Numbered from the stretch's first letter, positions 15,183 to 24,583 are shown. The stretch is 50,897 bases of DNA from Bacteroidaceae bacterium (GCA_017940185.1 JAGAZE010000015.1:1-50897), one strand, 5' to 3'. A program made the numbers and translations. Notes: generated by a model not told the origin, from the letters alone.

Positions 15183-16056
15183 GTGCCTGAACGTTGCGGT
15201 CGATACGTGCTATCATGCCTTGCAGTGCCTTACCCGGACCGCACTCGGTGAAGTCGGTAGCTCCGTCGGCAATCATGTGTTGCACACATTGTGTCCAGCG
15301 CACGGGGCTGGTGAGCTGTGCTATAAGGTTGGTTTTTATCTCTTCGGGATTGGTGTGCGGCATGCCGTCTACATTCTGATACACGGGGCAAATGGGTTGG
15401 GCAAAGGCAGTCTGCTCGATGGCGTGTTGCAGCTCGTCCTTGGCGGGTTGCATCAGGGGCGAATGGAAGGCACCTCCCACCTTGAGGGGCAGTGCGCGCT
15501 TGGCTCCTGCTGCCTTCAGCTGCTCGCAGGCCATATTTACAGCTTCTATGTTGCCGGAGATGACGAGTTGTCCGGGGCAGTTGTAGTTGGCAGCCACCAC
15601 CACATTGCCCTCGCTGCTCACCTCAGCGCATATACGCTCTATGGTAGCGTCGTCGAGTCCCACGATGGCCGCCATGGTTGATGGTGCTGCCTCGCATGCT
15701 TTCTGCATGGCCATGGCGCGTGCATGCACGAGGCGTAGTCCGTCGGCGAAGGACAGTGCGCGTGCTGCAACGAGAGCGGAGAACTCACCCAGCGAGTGAC
15801 CGGCAGTCATCTGCGGGCAGAAGGCATCGCCCATGCCGATAGCGGCAATGACACTATGGAGAAAGACGGCAGGCTGTGTGACGCGCGTCTGCTTCAGGTC
15901 GTCGTCGCTACCGTTGAACATGATGTCGGTGATGTTGAAACCAAGGATGTCGTTGGCCTCCTCAAAGCGCTGGCGTGCCTCAACGCTACTGTCGTAGAGG
16001 TCTTTGCCCATGCCAGAAAATTGGGCACCCTGTCCGGGAAAAACAAATGCTTTCAT
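15169..16056 (-). CDS. fabD: Malonyl-CoA:acyl-carrier-protein transacylase
   Basis: The 295-residue product begins MKAFVFPGQGAQFSGMG, the standard FabD N-terminus. The catalytic Ser88 lies in GHSLGE, and the His in GGAFHSPLM completes the dyad. It transfers malonyl groups from CoA to ACP, supplying the extender unit for fatty-acid synthesis in the cytoplasm. An open frame extends 42 codons further upstream but passes through the promoter box, so ATG 16056 is the start. It is the first gene of a run followed by the GH13 enzyme (14-base overlap), ridA and tcdA. No other fab genes are near. Confidence 0.95.
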   Translation of the reverse strand: MKAFVFPGQGAQFSGMGKDLYDSSVEARQRFEEANDILGFNITDIMFNGSDDDLKQTRVTQPAVFLHSVIAAIGMGDAFCPQMTAGHSLGEFSALVAARALSFADGLRLVHARAMAMQKACEAAPSTMAAIVGLDDATIERICAEVSSEGNVVVAANYNCPGQLVISGNIEAVNMACEQLKAAGAKRALPLKVGGAFHSPLMQPAKDELQHAIEQTAFAQPICPVYQNVDGMPHTNPEEIKTNLIAQLTSPVRWTQCVQHMIADGATDFTECGPGKALQGMIARIDRNVQAHGIA

Positions 16057-16088
16057 AATAGGTGTGGTATGATGTTGAAATTGCGCTG

Positions 16089-16096
16089 CAAAGGTA
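16089..16096 (-). promoter_or_regulatory. Promoter -7 box of fabD
   Basis: On the - strand the site reads TACCTTTG followed by C, about 33 bases before the fabD start. No TTTG is found at -33. It lies in the 168-base divergent gap shared with htpG. Confidence 0.6.
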
Positions 16097-16224
16097 GTGG
16101 TTTTTCTTCGCTTGACTCGCGCGCGTAATAATAATATGGTGTGGCAGTTGTGTCGGGGCGTTTTGGCACAGTGTTTGCTCATTGCCTAAAGGAATATCGA
16201 CAAACACATAAAAACCTACATGAT

Positions 16225-18282
16225 ATGAAGCAAGGAAATATTGGGGTTACCACAGAGAACATTTTCCCCGTCATCAAAAAGTTCTTGTATTCCGACAACG
16301 AGATATTTCTTCGTGAGATGGTGTCGAATGCCGTCGACGCCACGCAGAAGCTGAAGACGCTGGCCGAGCGCGGACAGTTCAGCGAGGAATTGGGCGACCT
16401 TACCGTGCGCATCAGTCTCGACGAGGCTGCCGGCACACTCACCTTCTCCGACCGCGGCATAGGCATGACCGAGGAAGAGGTCGACAAATATATCAATCAG
16501 ATAGCCTTCTCGGGCGTGAACGATTTCCTGGAAAAATACAAGGACAGCGCCAATGCCATCATCGGCCACTTTGGTCTGGGCTTCTACTCTGCCTTTATGG
16601 TGAGCAAGAAGGTGGAAATCATCACGCGCAGTTATCAGAAAGACGCCGAGGCCGTGCGCTGGTCCTGCGACGGAACGCCTGCCTTCACCATCGACAAAGC
16701 TGACAAGCAAGACAGAGGCACCGACATCGTGCTCTATATTGACGACGACTGCAAAGACTTCCTGAAGAAGCAGAAGATTAGTGAACTGCTCAACAAATAC
16801 TGTAAGTTTATGTCGGTGCCCGTTGCCTTCGGCAAGAAGACCGAATGGAAAGATGGCAAAGAGGTAGACACCGACGAAGACAACATAGTGAACAGCGCCG
16901 CACCACTCTGGACCGAAGCACCGGCCTCACTCAAAGACGAAGACTATAAGAAATTCTACCACACGCTGTATCCCATGCAGTTTGAGGAGCCCATGTTCTG
17001 GATACACCTCAACGTAGACTTCCCCTTCCATCTCACAGGCATACTCTACTTCCCCAAGGTGCACAGCAATATCGACCTGCAGCGCAACAAGATACAGTTG
17101 TACTGCAATCAGGTTTTCGTCACCGATCAGGTGGAAGGCATCGTGCCCGAATGGCTTACCCTGCTGCATGGCGTGATCGACTCGCCCGACATCCCGCTCA
17201 ACGTGAGCCGCTCCTACCTGCAGAGCGATGCCAATGTGAAGAAGATTGCTACCTACATCACCAAGAAAGTGGCCGACCGACTCAACAACGAGGCGAAAGA
17301 CAACCGCAAGGCATACGAAGAGAAGTGGGACTCGCTGAAACTCTTCATCCACTATGGCATGCTGTCGCAAGACGACTTCTACGATCGCGCCAAAGACTTC
17401 GCCCTGATGAAGGACATTGACGGCAAATACTATACCTACGATGAGTATGCCACACTCATCAAGGGCGGGCAGACCGACAAGGAGGGCACGCTTGTGTATC
17501 TCTATGCCACCGACAAGCAGACACAGTATCCCTACATCGCAGCAGCTCAGCAGAAAGGCTATAGCGTGCTGATGATGGATGGCGAACTCGATACACACGT
17601 GGTGTCGATGCTTGAACAGAAGTTGGATAAGACGCGCTTTGTGCGTGTGGATGCCGACGTGGTCGACCGCCTGATAGTAAAAGACGACGAGCACAAACTG
17701 GAACTGAGCGATGCAGACAACCAACACCTGCAGGAGGCTTTCCGCTCACAGCTGCCGCAAATGGAAAAGGCCGAACTGTATGTTGACGTGAAAGCCCTGG
17801 GTGCCGATGCCATGCCGATAGTGATCACACAGAGCGAATATATGCGCCGCATGAAGGACATGAGCCGCCTGCAGGGAGGCATGAATTTCTACTCGCAGAT
17901 GCCCGACACCTACAGCATGACGCTCAATGCCGACCATCCGCTCATAGCAGCCATACTGCAGGCAGAGAACGACGCATGCCAGGCAGAACTGGAACCCGTG
18001 GAGAACGAACTGAAGGGCTTGCGTGCTCGCCGACAGGCGCAGCAGCAGATGCAAGACAAGAAGAAGGCCGATGAGGTGACCGACGAAGAGAAGGCTGACC
18101 TGCAGAAGACTGACGACGACATCAAGACGCAGGAAGACAAACAAAAAGCCATCATAGCAGCTTTTGCCGACAAGCACAATCCCATCCATCAGCTCATCGA
18201 CCTTGCCCTGCTGCAGACAGGACTGCTAAAGGGTGAAGCACTCACCACCTTTGTGAAGCGCAGCATTGATATGATGCACTGA
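16225..18282 (+). CDS. htpG: Hsp90-family chaperone HtpG
   Basis: The 685-residue protein is a full-length bacterial Hsp90. The N-terminal GHKL ATPase region shows REMVSNAVDATQKL, FSDRGIGM, and the ATP lid GHFGLGFYSAFMV. The middle domain contains the catalytic-loop segment LNVSRSYLQSD with its conserved Arg. A charged stretch near residues 600-650 precedes the dimerisation helices. It refolds or holds client proteins in the cytoplasm in an ATP-dependent cycle. The in-frame extension upstream to 16141 lacks family similarity, so ATG 16225 is chosen. It is a single gene divergent from fabD. No CIRCE element or recognisable -7 box was found upstream. Confidence 0.95.
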   Translation: MKQGNIGVTTENIFPVIKKFLYSDNEIFLREMVSNAVDATQKLKTLAERGQFSEELGDLTVRISLDEAAGTLTFSDRGIGMTEEEVDKYINQIAFSGVNDFLEKYKDSANAIIGHFGLGFYSAFMVSKKVEIITRSYQKDAEAVRWSCDGTPAFTIDKADKQDRGTDIVLYIDDDCKDFLKKQKISELLNKYCKFMSVPVAFGKKTEWKDGKEVDTDEDNIVNSAAPLWTEAPASLKDEDYKKFYHTLYPMQFEEPMFWIHLNVDFPFHLTGILYFPKVHSNIDLQRNKIQLYCNQVFVTDQVEGIVPEWLTLLHGVIDSPDIPLNVSRSYLQSDANVKKIATYITKKVADRLNNEAKDNRKAYEEKWDSLKLFIHYGMLSQDDFYDRAKDFALMKDIDGKYYTYDEYATLIKGGQTDKEGTLVYLYATDKQTQYPYIAAAQQKGYSVLMMDGELDTHVVSMLEQKLDKTRFVRVDADVVDRLIVKDDEHKLELSDADNQHLQEAFRSQLPQMEKAELYVDVKALGADAMPIVITQSEYMRRMKDMSRLQGGMNFYSQMPDTYSMTLNADHPLIAAILQAENDACQAELEPVENELKGLRARRQAQQQMQDKKKADEVTDEEKADLQKTDDDIKTQEDKQKAIIAAFADKHNPIHQLIDLALLQTGLLKGEALTTFVKRSIDMMH

Positions 18283-18334
18283 CAATAATCTTGATCGCCC
18301 TGGTGCTATCGCTGATATCTGTGGGCAGAATGCA

Positions 18335-18383
18335 AAGAGAGAGACATTGCCATCGCCTGATGTGCAGTCTCTCTCTCTCTCTT
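18335..18383. terminator. Inverted repeat between convergent htpG and the deacylase gene
   Basis: AAGAGAGAGAC (18335-18345) pairs with GTCTCTCTC within 18367-18383, loop about 21 bases. It lies in the convergent gap and probably ends both transcripts. The repetitive CT tract makes the register ambiguous. Confidence 0.45.
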
Positions 18384-18403
18384 GATGTCTGTGCGCTGTG
18401 GCT

Positions 18404-19819
18404 TTACAGTCTGATGGGGCACGACAGCGCCAATTCCGTGTAGTCGGCTTTGAACAGGTGCGCCTTTACGTTGATGCCTATGCGCAAGTGTGCCAGGCTG
18501 GGGAAGGTGTAGTGCAGGCCCACGGTTTCATAGTAGGGCTTTTCCAGATCGCGTGCGAGGGCGCCCATGGCGCGATAGAGATAGAAACCGAGCGAAACGG
18601 GCATGGAGAAGTTGTGATAGAACACTTCGTGCTTTCCTGCTATGGCAATGGAGAAGGGGTCGGTGTGGGCCTTGCGTCCTGCCTGTACGTTGTAGCGATG
18701 GGCATCGTCAGCATAGGTGCCGTAGAACATGTCGATGCCTATACCCGAAGCCCACCGGCGTGCATAGCGCACCATGAAGTCGGCGTTCAGCGAATAGCAC
18801 ACGTAATGGCGGAAATGCTCCTTGCGGTAGTCTTTATCACCTTTAGGCGTCCAGAACTGGCTCTGTTTCCATTCTTCATCCATTGTCTTGCATCCTACTC
18901 CGAGCGTGAAACGCAGGTAGGTGTAGGGCTTGAAGTGGGGTGGGGGATTGAGTGCAAAGTCGGTATGGTTGTTGTAGCGCGGGTTGAGCAGACCGCCCGG
19001 CAACTGCTCCCATGAGTTGTCGTCGTCCAAATAGTATTGCAGTGCCAGCACGGGACCTACGTAGTTGGCGCCTTTGTTGGGGCGGTTCATGGCCCCGTTG
19101 GACACATGCCAATAGTCAACGCCCGCGCGGATTCCCCAATGCGATGCGATGCGATAGTTGATGTGCATGCCGGCACCGAAGTGTATGAGCCATCGCGAAC
19201 CAACGATGTCGTTGTCGATGGCCACGTTTTTGTCGTATTTGGAGTGTGAATAGGCCACGCCCATGCTCAATGCCATATCTACTTCAAAGCGGCGGTGCCG
19301 ATAGAGCGGGCGAGAGAAGGTGCCGATGAGTGATGCGGTGTTGCCCAAGCGCGTGATATAGTCTACCTCTTCAGCCAATCCCCACTCCGGAGCAGGCGTG
19401 CGGTGCATGGTGGACCCATGGTTGAAGCCATACTTGATGCCGAGCGAGAGTGTGGGGTAGTCGTAGTCGTGGGCATAGGCATCGTGATTGACGGGCAGCG
19501 ACTGATAGCTGATGTCGGCACCGATGGCGAAGTTGGTGCGCCCTATCTGGTAGAGCTTGTCAAACTTAGCCATCCATCCTGGGTTAGCATAGACCGAGAC
19601 CGACAGATTCTGTTTTGTGAGCGGTGCAGGGCGCTTGTAGACAGAGCTGTCGATAATTTCGGGTTGTGGTGATGCGTTGTTGTCGACACAGAGTGGTGTA
19701 GACTTTTCACAGATGTGCGACGTGTCTATGACCATTTTCAGCGAATCTACCGGCAACGTTGAGGCTATACCATTGATGTGCAGTGCCAGGGCAAGGAGTA
19801 GATATAGGATGCGTTTCAT
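18404..19819 (-). CDS. PagL-like acyloxyacyl hydrolase (lipid A deacylase family), outer membrane
   Basis: The 471-residue precursor starts with a signal peptide (about 1-20). The middle holds YWHVSNGAMNRPNKGANYVG, which resembles the PagL active-site segment (His-x-Ser-Asn) of lipid A 3-O-deacylases. Alternating amphipathic strands and aromatic ends are consistent with an outer-membrane barrel. It is longer than PagL of about 150-190 residues because of an N-terminal extension and a large C-terminal part that looks like further strands. The predicted role is removal of an ester-linked acyl chain from lipid A. It is the second gene after tatD, overlapping it by 4 bases. Confidence 0.7.
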   Translation of the reverse strand: MKRILYLLLALALHINGIASTLPVDSLKMVIDTSHICEKSTPLCVDNNASPQPEIIDSSVYKRPAPLTKQNLSVSVYANPGWMAKFDKLYQIGRTNFAIGADISYQSLPVNHDAYAHDYDYPTLSLGIKYGFNHGSTMHRTPAPEWGLAEEVDYITRLGNTASLIGTFSRPLYRHRRFEVDMALSMGVAYSHSKYDKNVAIDNDIVGSRWLIHFGAGMHINYRIASHWGIRAGVDYWHVSNGAMNRPNKGANYVGPVLALQYYLDDDNSWEQLPGGLLNPRYNNHTDFALNPPPHFKPYTYLRFTLGVGCKTMDEEWKQSQFWTPKGDKDYRKEHFRHYVCYSLNADFMVRYARRWASGIGIDMFYGTYADDAHRYNVQAGRKAHTDPFSIAIAGKHEVFYHNFSMPVSLGFYLYRAMGALARDLEKPYYETVGLHYTFPSLAHLRIGINVKAHLFKADYTELALSCPIRL

Positions 19820-20586
19820 ATATGGAAAATGCGTTGTGCGTTGGCAGTGGTGGCCTCTGCCAGTTCAAGGGTTGTGATGTTGAGTGCTTGAGCCGCCCGC
19901 TCAGCAATGTGCGTTATGTAGGCACTCTCATTGCGTTTTCCCCGCATGGGTACGGGGGCCATGTAGGGAGCATCGGTTTCAAGCACGATGCGGTTGAGGG
20001 GAATATGTGGTAACACTTCGGGCAGATGACTTTTTTTGAACGTCAGCACTCCGCCAATTCCCAAGGCAAAACCTGGAAAGGCGAGCAGTTGTTCGGCTTC
20101 CTGCAGGTTGCCCGTGAAGCAGTGGAAGACACCTCCTACGAGGTCGTCGGCATAGCGACGGAGGATGTGTATCATCTCATTTTGCGCCTTGCGGCAGTGT
20201 ATCATCAAAGGCAGGCGCTTCTCGATAGCCCAGTGTACTTGCTCCTCGAAGGCTTGGATCTGCTCTGATTCAAATTCTCTCGACCAGTAGAAGTCCAGAC
20301 CGACTTCACCGATGGCTATCACATTGGGCGTAATCAGGTTGTGAATGCCTCGCAGGGCATCTTCCCAGTCAGGGCGAACCTCTTCGGGATGCAGGCCTAT
20401 CATCGGATAGAGTGTGCCGGGATGTTGTGCGCAGAGGGAAAGGATGTGTTGCGAGGAGGCTTCGTCGATGGCAGGGATGAGCATCTTGCTCACTCCTGCC
20501 TCAGCAGCGCGCGCCATCACTTCGGATCGGTCGGCTGCGTATTCGTCGCCGTCGAGGTGTATGTGTGTGTCGATGAGTGTCGTCAT
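19816..20586 (-). CDS. TatD-family metal-dependent hydrolase
   Basis: The 256-residue protein has the TatD metal motifs: HIH (residues 8 and 10) in LIDTHIHLDG, GEVGLDFYW, MIHCRKA, GVFHCFTG and the closing LETDAPYMAPVP. Characterised members of the family are Mg-dependent 3'-5' exonucleases acting on DNA or damaged nucleic acid. The reading frame extends four codons upstream (MHHL), but these lie against the -7 box, so ATG 20586 is chosen. That leaves a leader of only a few bases. It overlaps the deacylase gene by 4 bases, indicating translational coupling of two functionally unrelated genes. Confidence 0.9.
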   Translation of the reverse strand: MTTLIDTHIHLDGDEYAADRSEVMARAAEAGVSKMLIPAIDEASSQHILSLCAQHPGTLYPMIGLHPEEVRPDWEDALRGIHNLITPNVIAIGEVGLDFYWSREFESEQIQAFEEQVHWAIEKRLPLMIHCRKAQNEMIHILRRYADDLVGGVFHCFTGNLQEAEQLLAFPGFALGIGGVLTFKKSHLPEVLPHIPLNRIVLETDAPYMAPVPMRGKRNESAYITHIAERAAQALNITTLELAEATTANAQRIFHI

Positions 20587-20595
20587 AAGATGGTG

Positions 20596-20603
20596 CAAAG
20601 ATA
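20596..20603 (-). promoter_or_regulatory. Promoter -7 box of tatD
   Basis: On the - strand the site reads TATCTTTG followed by C and ends only 9 bases before the ATG at 20586. A degenerate TTTA lies where -33 is expected. Confidence 0.6.
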
Positions 20604-20625
20604 AGTATATTGCAGAAATGGTACA

Positions 20626-20665
20626 TAAAATCCCTCTGCCATTTATTGTTAACAGGCAGAGGGAT
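20626..20665 (-). terminator. Rho-independent terminator of the pyrG-yidC-peptidase-MFS operon
   Basis: An 11-bp perfect stem (ATCCCTCTGCC at 20630-20640 with its complement at 20655-20665, 14-base loop) is followed on the - strand by TTTTA. It lies about 55 bases after the MFS stop and just upstream of the tatD promoter. Confidence 0.75.
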
Positions 20666-20719
20666 GGTGTATTGTGTCAACCTTCACTGTGTGAAGCGTT
20701 TCTCAGTAGCGATGAGTGC

Positions 20720-22345
20720 TTATTCGGGTTTGATGTTGGGTTCTTCCAGTCCGAGATGCTTCTTCTTGTCTACCACCTTCAGCACCAGACCCAGCAACAA
20801 TGCTGCCACGCCGAGACATGCAAACATGGTGAGGGGCACGGAGTGGTTGAGCTCTGTGGGAGGTGTTCCTTCCGGATTGGTACCATCGAGTACCTTACCG
20901 TAAAGCAGCGGGAACAGCCAGAGACCGATGTTCTGAATCCAGAATATCAGTGCATAGGCCGAACCGATAATCTTGGCAGGCACCAACTTGGGCACGCTTG
21001 GCCACAGCGATGCGGGTACGAGCGAGAATGATGATCCGAGCACGAGGATGGTGATGTAGGCTATGATGACACCTCCCACGGCACTGTCCTTGAACATCGG
21101 CAGCACGTAGGCAAAGGTGAGGTGGCAGGCTATGAGTAGCAATGAGCCGAGCACGAGCATCGATGCTGCTTTACCCTTGTGGTCCACATAGTTGCCAAGG
21201 ATAGGAGTGATGCCCATGGCGAGCAGGGGGAATACAGCAAAGATGGCTGCAGCCGACTGCCGCATAAAGCCCATCCAGCAGTAAACGACGAGGGTGATGA
21301 TGGCAGCTGCCAGCAAACCGTATTTCAGGCTTTTCTTCTTCATGAAGTTGCTGGTGAAAGCTGTGGCGGCAATCACTATCATCAGGGCGTATTGTATGAT
21401 GGTAACGGTGTTGCTGTTCCAAAACGAGCCTTCTTCCAAACCATTGAAATGGATGTTGCATTGCAGCACGTTGACAGCATACTTCTGGAAGGGGAAGATG
21501 GCCGAATAGTAAAGTACGCAGAGCAAGGCGACAATCCAGAAACCGCTGTTTGTAAGAATTTTGCCCAGGTCGGAGAACTTGAAGGGGTCGTCTTTCTCCT
21601 CAGCTTCGCCTGTTTGCGAGTCGAGCTTCTTGTCCATGAAGAAGTAGACGATAAACATGATGAGGGCAATCATCAGCAGCACTACGCCGAAGGCTACCGA
21701 GCGGCTTACGCTTACCTTGCCTCCGAGGTTGGCAAACATGGGCGAGAAAATCATGCATGTGGCTACACCCAGGCGAGCCAACGCCATCTCAGATCCCATG
21801 GCCAGTGCCATTTCGCGACCCTTAAACCATTTCACAATACCTCGGCTGACGGTGATGCCTGCCATCTCGCAGCCACAGCCGAAGATCATGAAGCCACAGG
21901 CCGCTACCTTTGCCGATGCCGGCATGCCTTCATAGAAGGGCGAGACGCCCAACTCATCAAACAAGGGGATGTAGTTCAGATTGTCGGTAAACCATCGTTC
22001 CAGCCCGGTGCCGATGAAGCTGTCGCTCACGGCATACCATTTGATGATGGCACCCACCAACATAACGGCTCCTGAGAGCAGTGCTGTGAAGCGCACGCCC
22101 ATCTTGTCGAGGATGATACCGGCAAAGATGAGGAAGAAGATGAACACGTTGAGGAATACTTCAGATCCCTGCATCGTGCCGAAGGCTGTACTGTCCCAAC
22201 CTCGTGTGGTTTGCATCAGGTCCTTGATGGGAGACAGAATGTCCATGAAGATGTAGCTGCAGAACATGGCGAGCGCCAGGAGCAGCAGCGCTGTCCACCG
22301 CATGCCGGCAGAGTCGCGCAGAGTTTTCTTGATTGTTTCAGTCAT
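20720..22345 (-). CDS. Major facilitator superfamily transporter
   Basis: The 541-residue polytopic protein has about twelve hydrophobic segments in two halves joined by a charged cytoplasmic loop (DKKLDSQTGEAEEKDDPF). MFS-like features include the segment IILDKMGVRF after TM2 and the matching ILGNYVDHKGK in the second half. An additional extracytoplasmic loop follows the third segment (residues about 110-145). It resembles MFSD1-like or organic-anion carriers, but the substrate cannot be named. It is the last gene of the pyrG-yidC-S9 peptidase-MFS operon, 39 bases after the peptidase gene. The pairing with a secreted peptidase would fit peptide or amino-acid uptake, which is inference. Confidence 0.85.
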   Translation of the reverse strand: MTETIKKTLRDSAGMRWTALLLLALAMFCSYIFMDILSPIKDLMQTTRGWDSTAFGTMQGSEVFLNVFIFFLIFAGIILDKMGVRFTALLSGAVMLVGAIIKWYAVSDSFIGTGLERWFTDNLNYIPLFDELGVSPFYEGMPASAKVAACGFMIFGCGCEMAGITVSRGIVKWFKGREMALAMGSEMALARLGVATCMIFSPMFANLGGKVSVSRSVAFGVVLLMIALIMFIVYFFMDKKLDSQTGEAEEKDDPFKFSDLGKILTNSGFWIVALLCVLYYSAIFPFQKYAVNVLQCNIHFNGLEEGSFWNSNTVTIIQYALMIVIAATAFTSNFMKKKSLKYGLLAAAIITLVVYCWMGFMRQSAAAIFAVFPLLAMGITPILGNYVDHKGKAASMLVLGSLLLIACHLTFAYVLPMFKDSAVGGVIIAYITILVLGSSFSLVPASLWPSVPKLVPAKIIGSAYALIFWIQNIGLWLFPLLYGKVLDGTNPEGTPPTELNHSVPLTMFACLGVAALLLGLVLKVVDKKKHLGLEEPNIKPE

Positions 22346-22384
22346 AATAATATACTTTTCAATTATTCATTTTCCAATAGTCCA

Positions 22385-24556
22385 TTATTTCTTCAGCCAA
22401 CGGTCGAGCCAGTTGAAGAATGTGCGCTGCCAGAGTATGCCGTTCTGGGGCTTGAGCACCCAGTGGTTCTCGTCGGGGAAGATGAGCAGTTCGGCAGGGA
22501 TGCCGCGCAGGCGTGCTGCATTGAAGGCACCCATGCCTTGGTTGGCATTGATGCGATAGTCGAGCTCGCCGTGTATGCAGAGGATGGGCGTGTCCCACTT
22601 GTCTACAAAACGATGGGGGCTGTTCTCATAGGTGCGGCGGGCACGCTCTGTCTGGTCTTTGTTCCAGAAGGCATCGTCGTATTCCCAGTTGGAGAACCAC
22701 ACCTCTTCGGTGTCGGTGTACATCGACTCGAGGTTGAAAGCACCGTCATGAGCGATGAAGCACTTGAAGCGCTTGTCGTGATGTCCGGCGAGATAGTATA
22801 CGGAGAATCCTCCGAAGCTGGCTCCGACGGCTCCCATGCGGTCTTTGTCTACATAGGGCAGATTAGCTGCGGCATCGTCGATGGCGGAGAGGTAGTCGCG
22901 CATGCACTGACCTGTCCAGTCGCCGCTGATGGCTTCACACCACTCGCTGCCGAAGCCAGGCAGTCCGCGGCGGTTGGGGGCTACTACTACATAACCCTGC
23001 GATGCCATGATGAAGAAGTTCCAACGATAGCTCCAGAACTGACTGACGGGACTTTGCGGGCCGCCTTCGCAGAAGAGGAGGGTGGGGTACTTCTTGTTCT
23101 TGTCGAAATGAGGAGGAAGGATAACCCAATACATCAGGTCCTTTCCGTCGGTGGTCTTTGTCCACCGCTGCTCGACTGTAGGCGATGCCATCTGGCTGAA
23201 TATGTGTTGGTTTTCTTCTGTCAGTCGTTTTGCCTTTAGCGGTTGCTTTTCTTTTGCTGCACTGAGCATGTAGAGGTCGGCACTGGTGAGGAAACTGTGC
23301 TGCTCTGCCAGTATCTGCTTGCCATCAGGCATGAGCTGGAGCGAGCCAAAGTCGGCGCAGTCGTTGGTGAGCTGTTCCACTTCGCCCTTCAGGTTGGTGC
23401 GGTAGATGTTCTTGGTGCCATGCCAAACGCCTATGAAGTAGAGCGACTTGGAGTCGTTGCCCCACACAAACTGGTCGACATCGGAGTCGAACTTCTCGGT
23501 GACGAAAGTCTTTTCCTGTGTGGCCAGGTTGTGCACGCAGAGTCGGTTGCGGTCGGCCTCGTAACCGTCGCGTGCCATCGACTGCCATGCTATATATTTG
23601 CCATCGGGCGAGTAGAGCGGGTTCTGGTCGTAGCCGGGCAGGTTTTTCAGGTTGTCGGCAGCGTTGACGGGCTGTTGTGCCATGGTCTTGGTAGCATCCG
23701 ATTCGGGTGCTTTGTAGCCGGCGGGCTTGCATATGTTGGTGGTCTGCCGCGTCTCTATATTATAAAGGTATATGTCGGCGTCGGTGCTGATGGCATACTG
23801 TGTGCCTTCCTTTTTGCGACAGGTGTAGGCTATTGTTTTCGAGTCTTTGCTCCAGTCGAGTTGCTCCACGCCTCCAAATGGCGCCATTGGGCATTCGTAT
23901 GGTTCGCCGTTGAGGATGTCGATGCCCTCGTCGATGGTTCCGTCGGCTGCCACGTTGGCCACAAAGGGATGCAGTATGCTTTCCACATAGTGGTCCCAGT
24001 GTCGGTAGTTCATGTCGGTAGCCAGTCGGCCGGTGGCTTTCGGCAGGTCGGCGGGGTTGGCTTTGATGGTGCCATGGTAGGGCAGTTCCTTGATGAGTAT
24101 CACCTGTTTGCCATTTGGTGCGAACTTAAATCCCTCGATGCCGGTTTTGTCGTGCGTGAGTTGTCTCCTGTCGGTACCGTCGGCATTCATGCTCCACAAC
24201 TGTCCCTGGTGCATGAAGGCGAGGCGTTTTCCCCCTTCTATCCATACCGGGTCGGTCTCGTTCTTGTTGCTGGTGGTGAGTTGGCGTTTGTTGCTGCCGT
24301 CGGCATTCATCATGCAGATGACATGGTGGCTTTTGTTGTGCTCCACGCTGTAGTATCCCACGGTGTATGCTATGAGTTTGCCGTCGGGCGATGGTACGTA
24401 GGCCCCGATGCGTCCCATGGCCCACAGCGCTTCTGGCGTCATCTGGTCGGAGCTGAGCTGAATGTTGCTCTTTCCAATGTTGGGTGTGTCTTGTGCGAGT
24501 GCTTCCATACTCAATGAGGTGATTAGTAGGGTAGCAATGGCGATGCTTTTTTTCAT
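22385..24556 (-). CDS. S9-family secreted peptidase, DPP5-like
   Basis: The 723-residue precursor has a signal peptide (about 1-21, ending EALAQ), an N-terminal seven-bladed propeller with several TolB-like repeats (for example MNADGSNKRQLT), and a C-terminal alpha/beta-hydrolase. The nucleophile Ser580 is in GASFGG, the Asp in CIHGELDYRI and the His in FPDENHWV. The arrangement matches the S9 peptidases called dipeptidyl-peptidase 5 in Porphyromonas, which release dipeptides from oligopeptides in the periplasm. It lies between yidC (27-base gap) and the MFS gene. A second S9 peptidase gene, ptpA, lies about 5 kb away on the other strand. Confidence 0.88.
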   Translation of the reverse strand: MKKSIAIATLLITSLSMEALAQDTPNIGKSNIQLSSDQMTPEALWAMGRIGAYVPSPDGKLIAYTVGYYSVEHNKSHHVICMMNADGSNKRQLTTSNKNETDPVWIEGGKRLAFMHQGQLWSMNADGTDRRQLTHDKTGIEGFKFAPNGKQVILIKELPYHGTIKANPADLPKATGRLATDMNYRHWDHYVESILHPFVANVAADGTIDEGIDILNGEPYECPMAPFGGVEQLDWSKDSKTIAYTCRKKEGTQYAISTDADIYLYNIETRQTTNICKPAGYKAPESDATKTMAQQPVNAADNLKNLPGYDQNPLYSPDGKYIAWQSMARDGYEADRNRLCVHNLATQEKTFVTEKFDSDVDQFVWGNDSKSLYFIGVWHGTKNIYRTNLKGEVEQLTNDCADFGSLQLMPDGKQILAEQHSFLTSADLYMLSAAKEKQPLKAKRLTEENQHIFSQMASPTVEQRWTKTTDGKDLMYWVILPPHFDKNKKYPTLLFCEGGPQSPVSQFWSYRWNFFIMASQGYVVVAPNRRGLPGFGSEWCEAISGDWTGQCMRDYLSAIDDAAANLPYVDKDRMGAVGASFGGFSVYYLAGHHDKRFKCFIAHDGAFNLESMYTDTEEVWFSNWEYDDAFWNKDQTERARRTYENSPHRFVDKWDTPILCIHGELDYRINANQGMGAFNAARLRGIPAELLIFPDENHWVLKPQNGILWQRTFFNWLDRWLKK

Positions 24557-24583
24557 ATATAATTAAGTTTATGTGGTTGGCGT

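Noticed and set aside
23243-24517. 424-codon open frame on the + strand opposite the DPP5-like peptidase gene
   Set aside because: Codon-phase shadow of a well-supported gene. The translation is Val/Gly/His-rich without motifs, like the other long antisense frames here (for example 14094-15251 opposite the GH13 gene and 36969-38105 opposite PBP1A).
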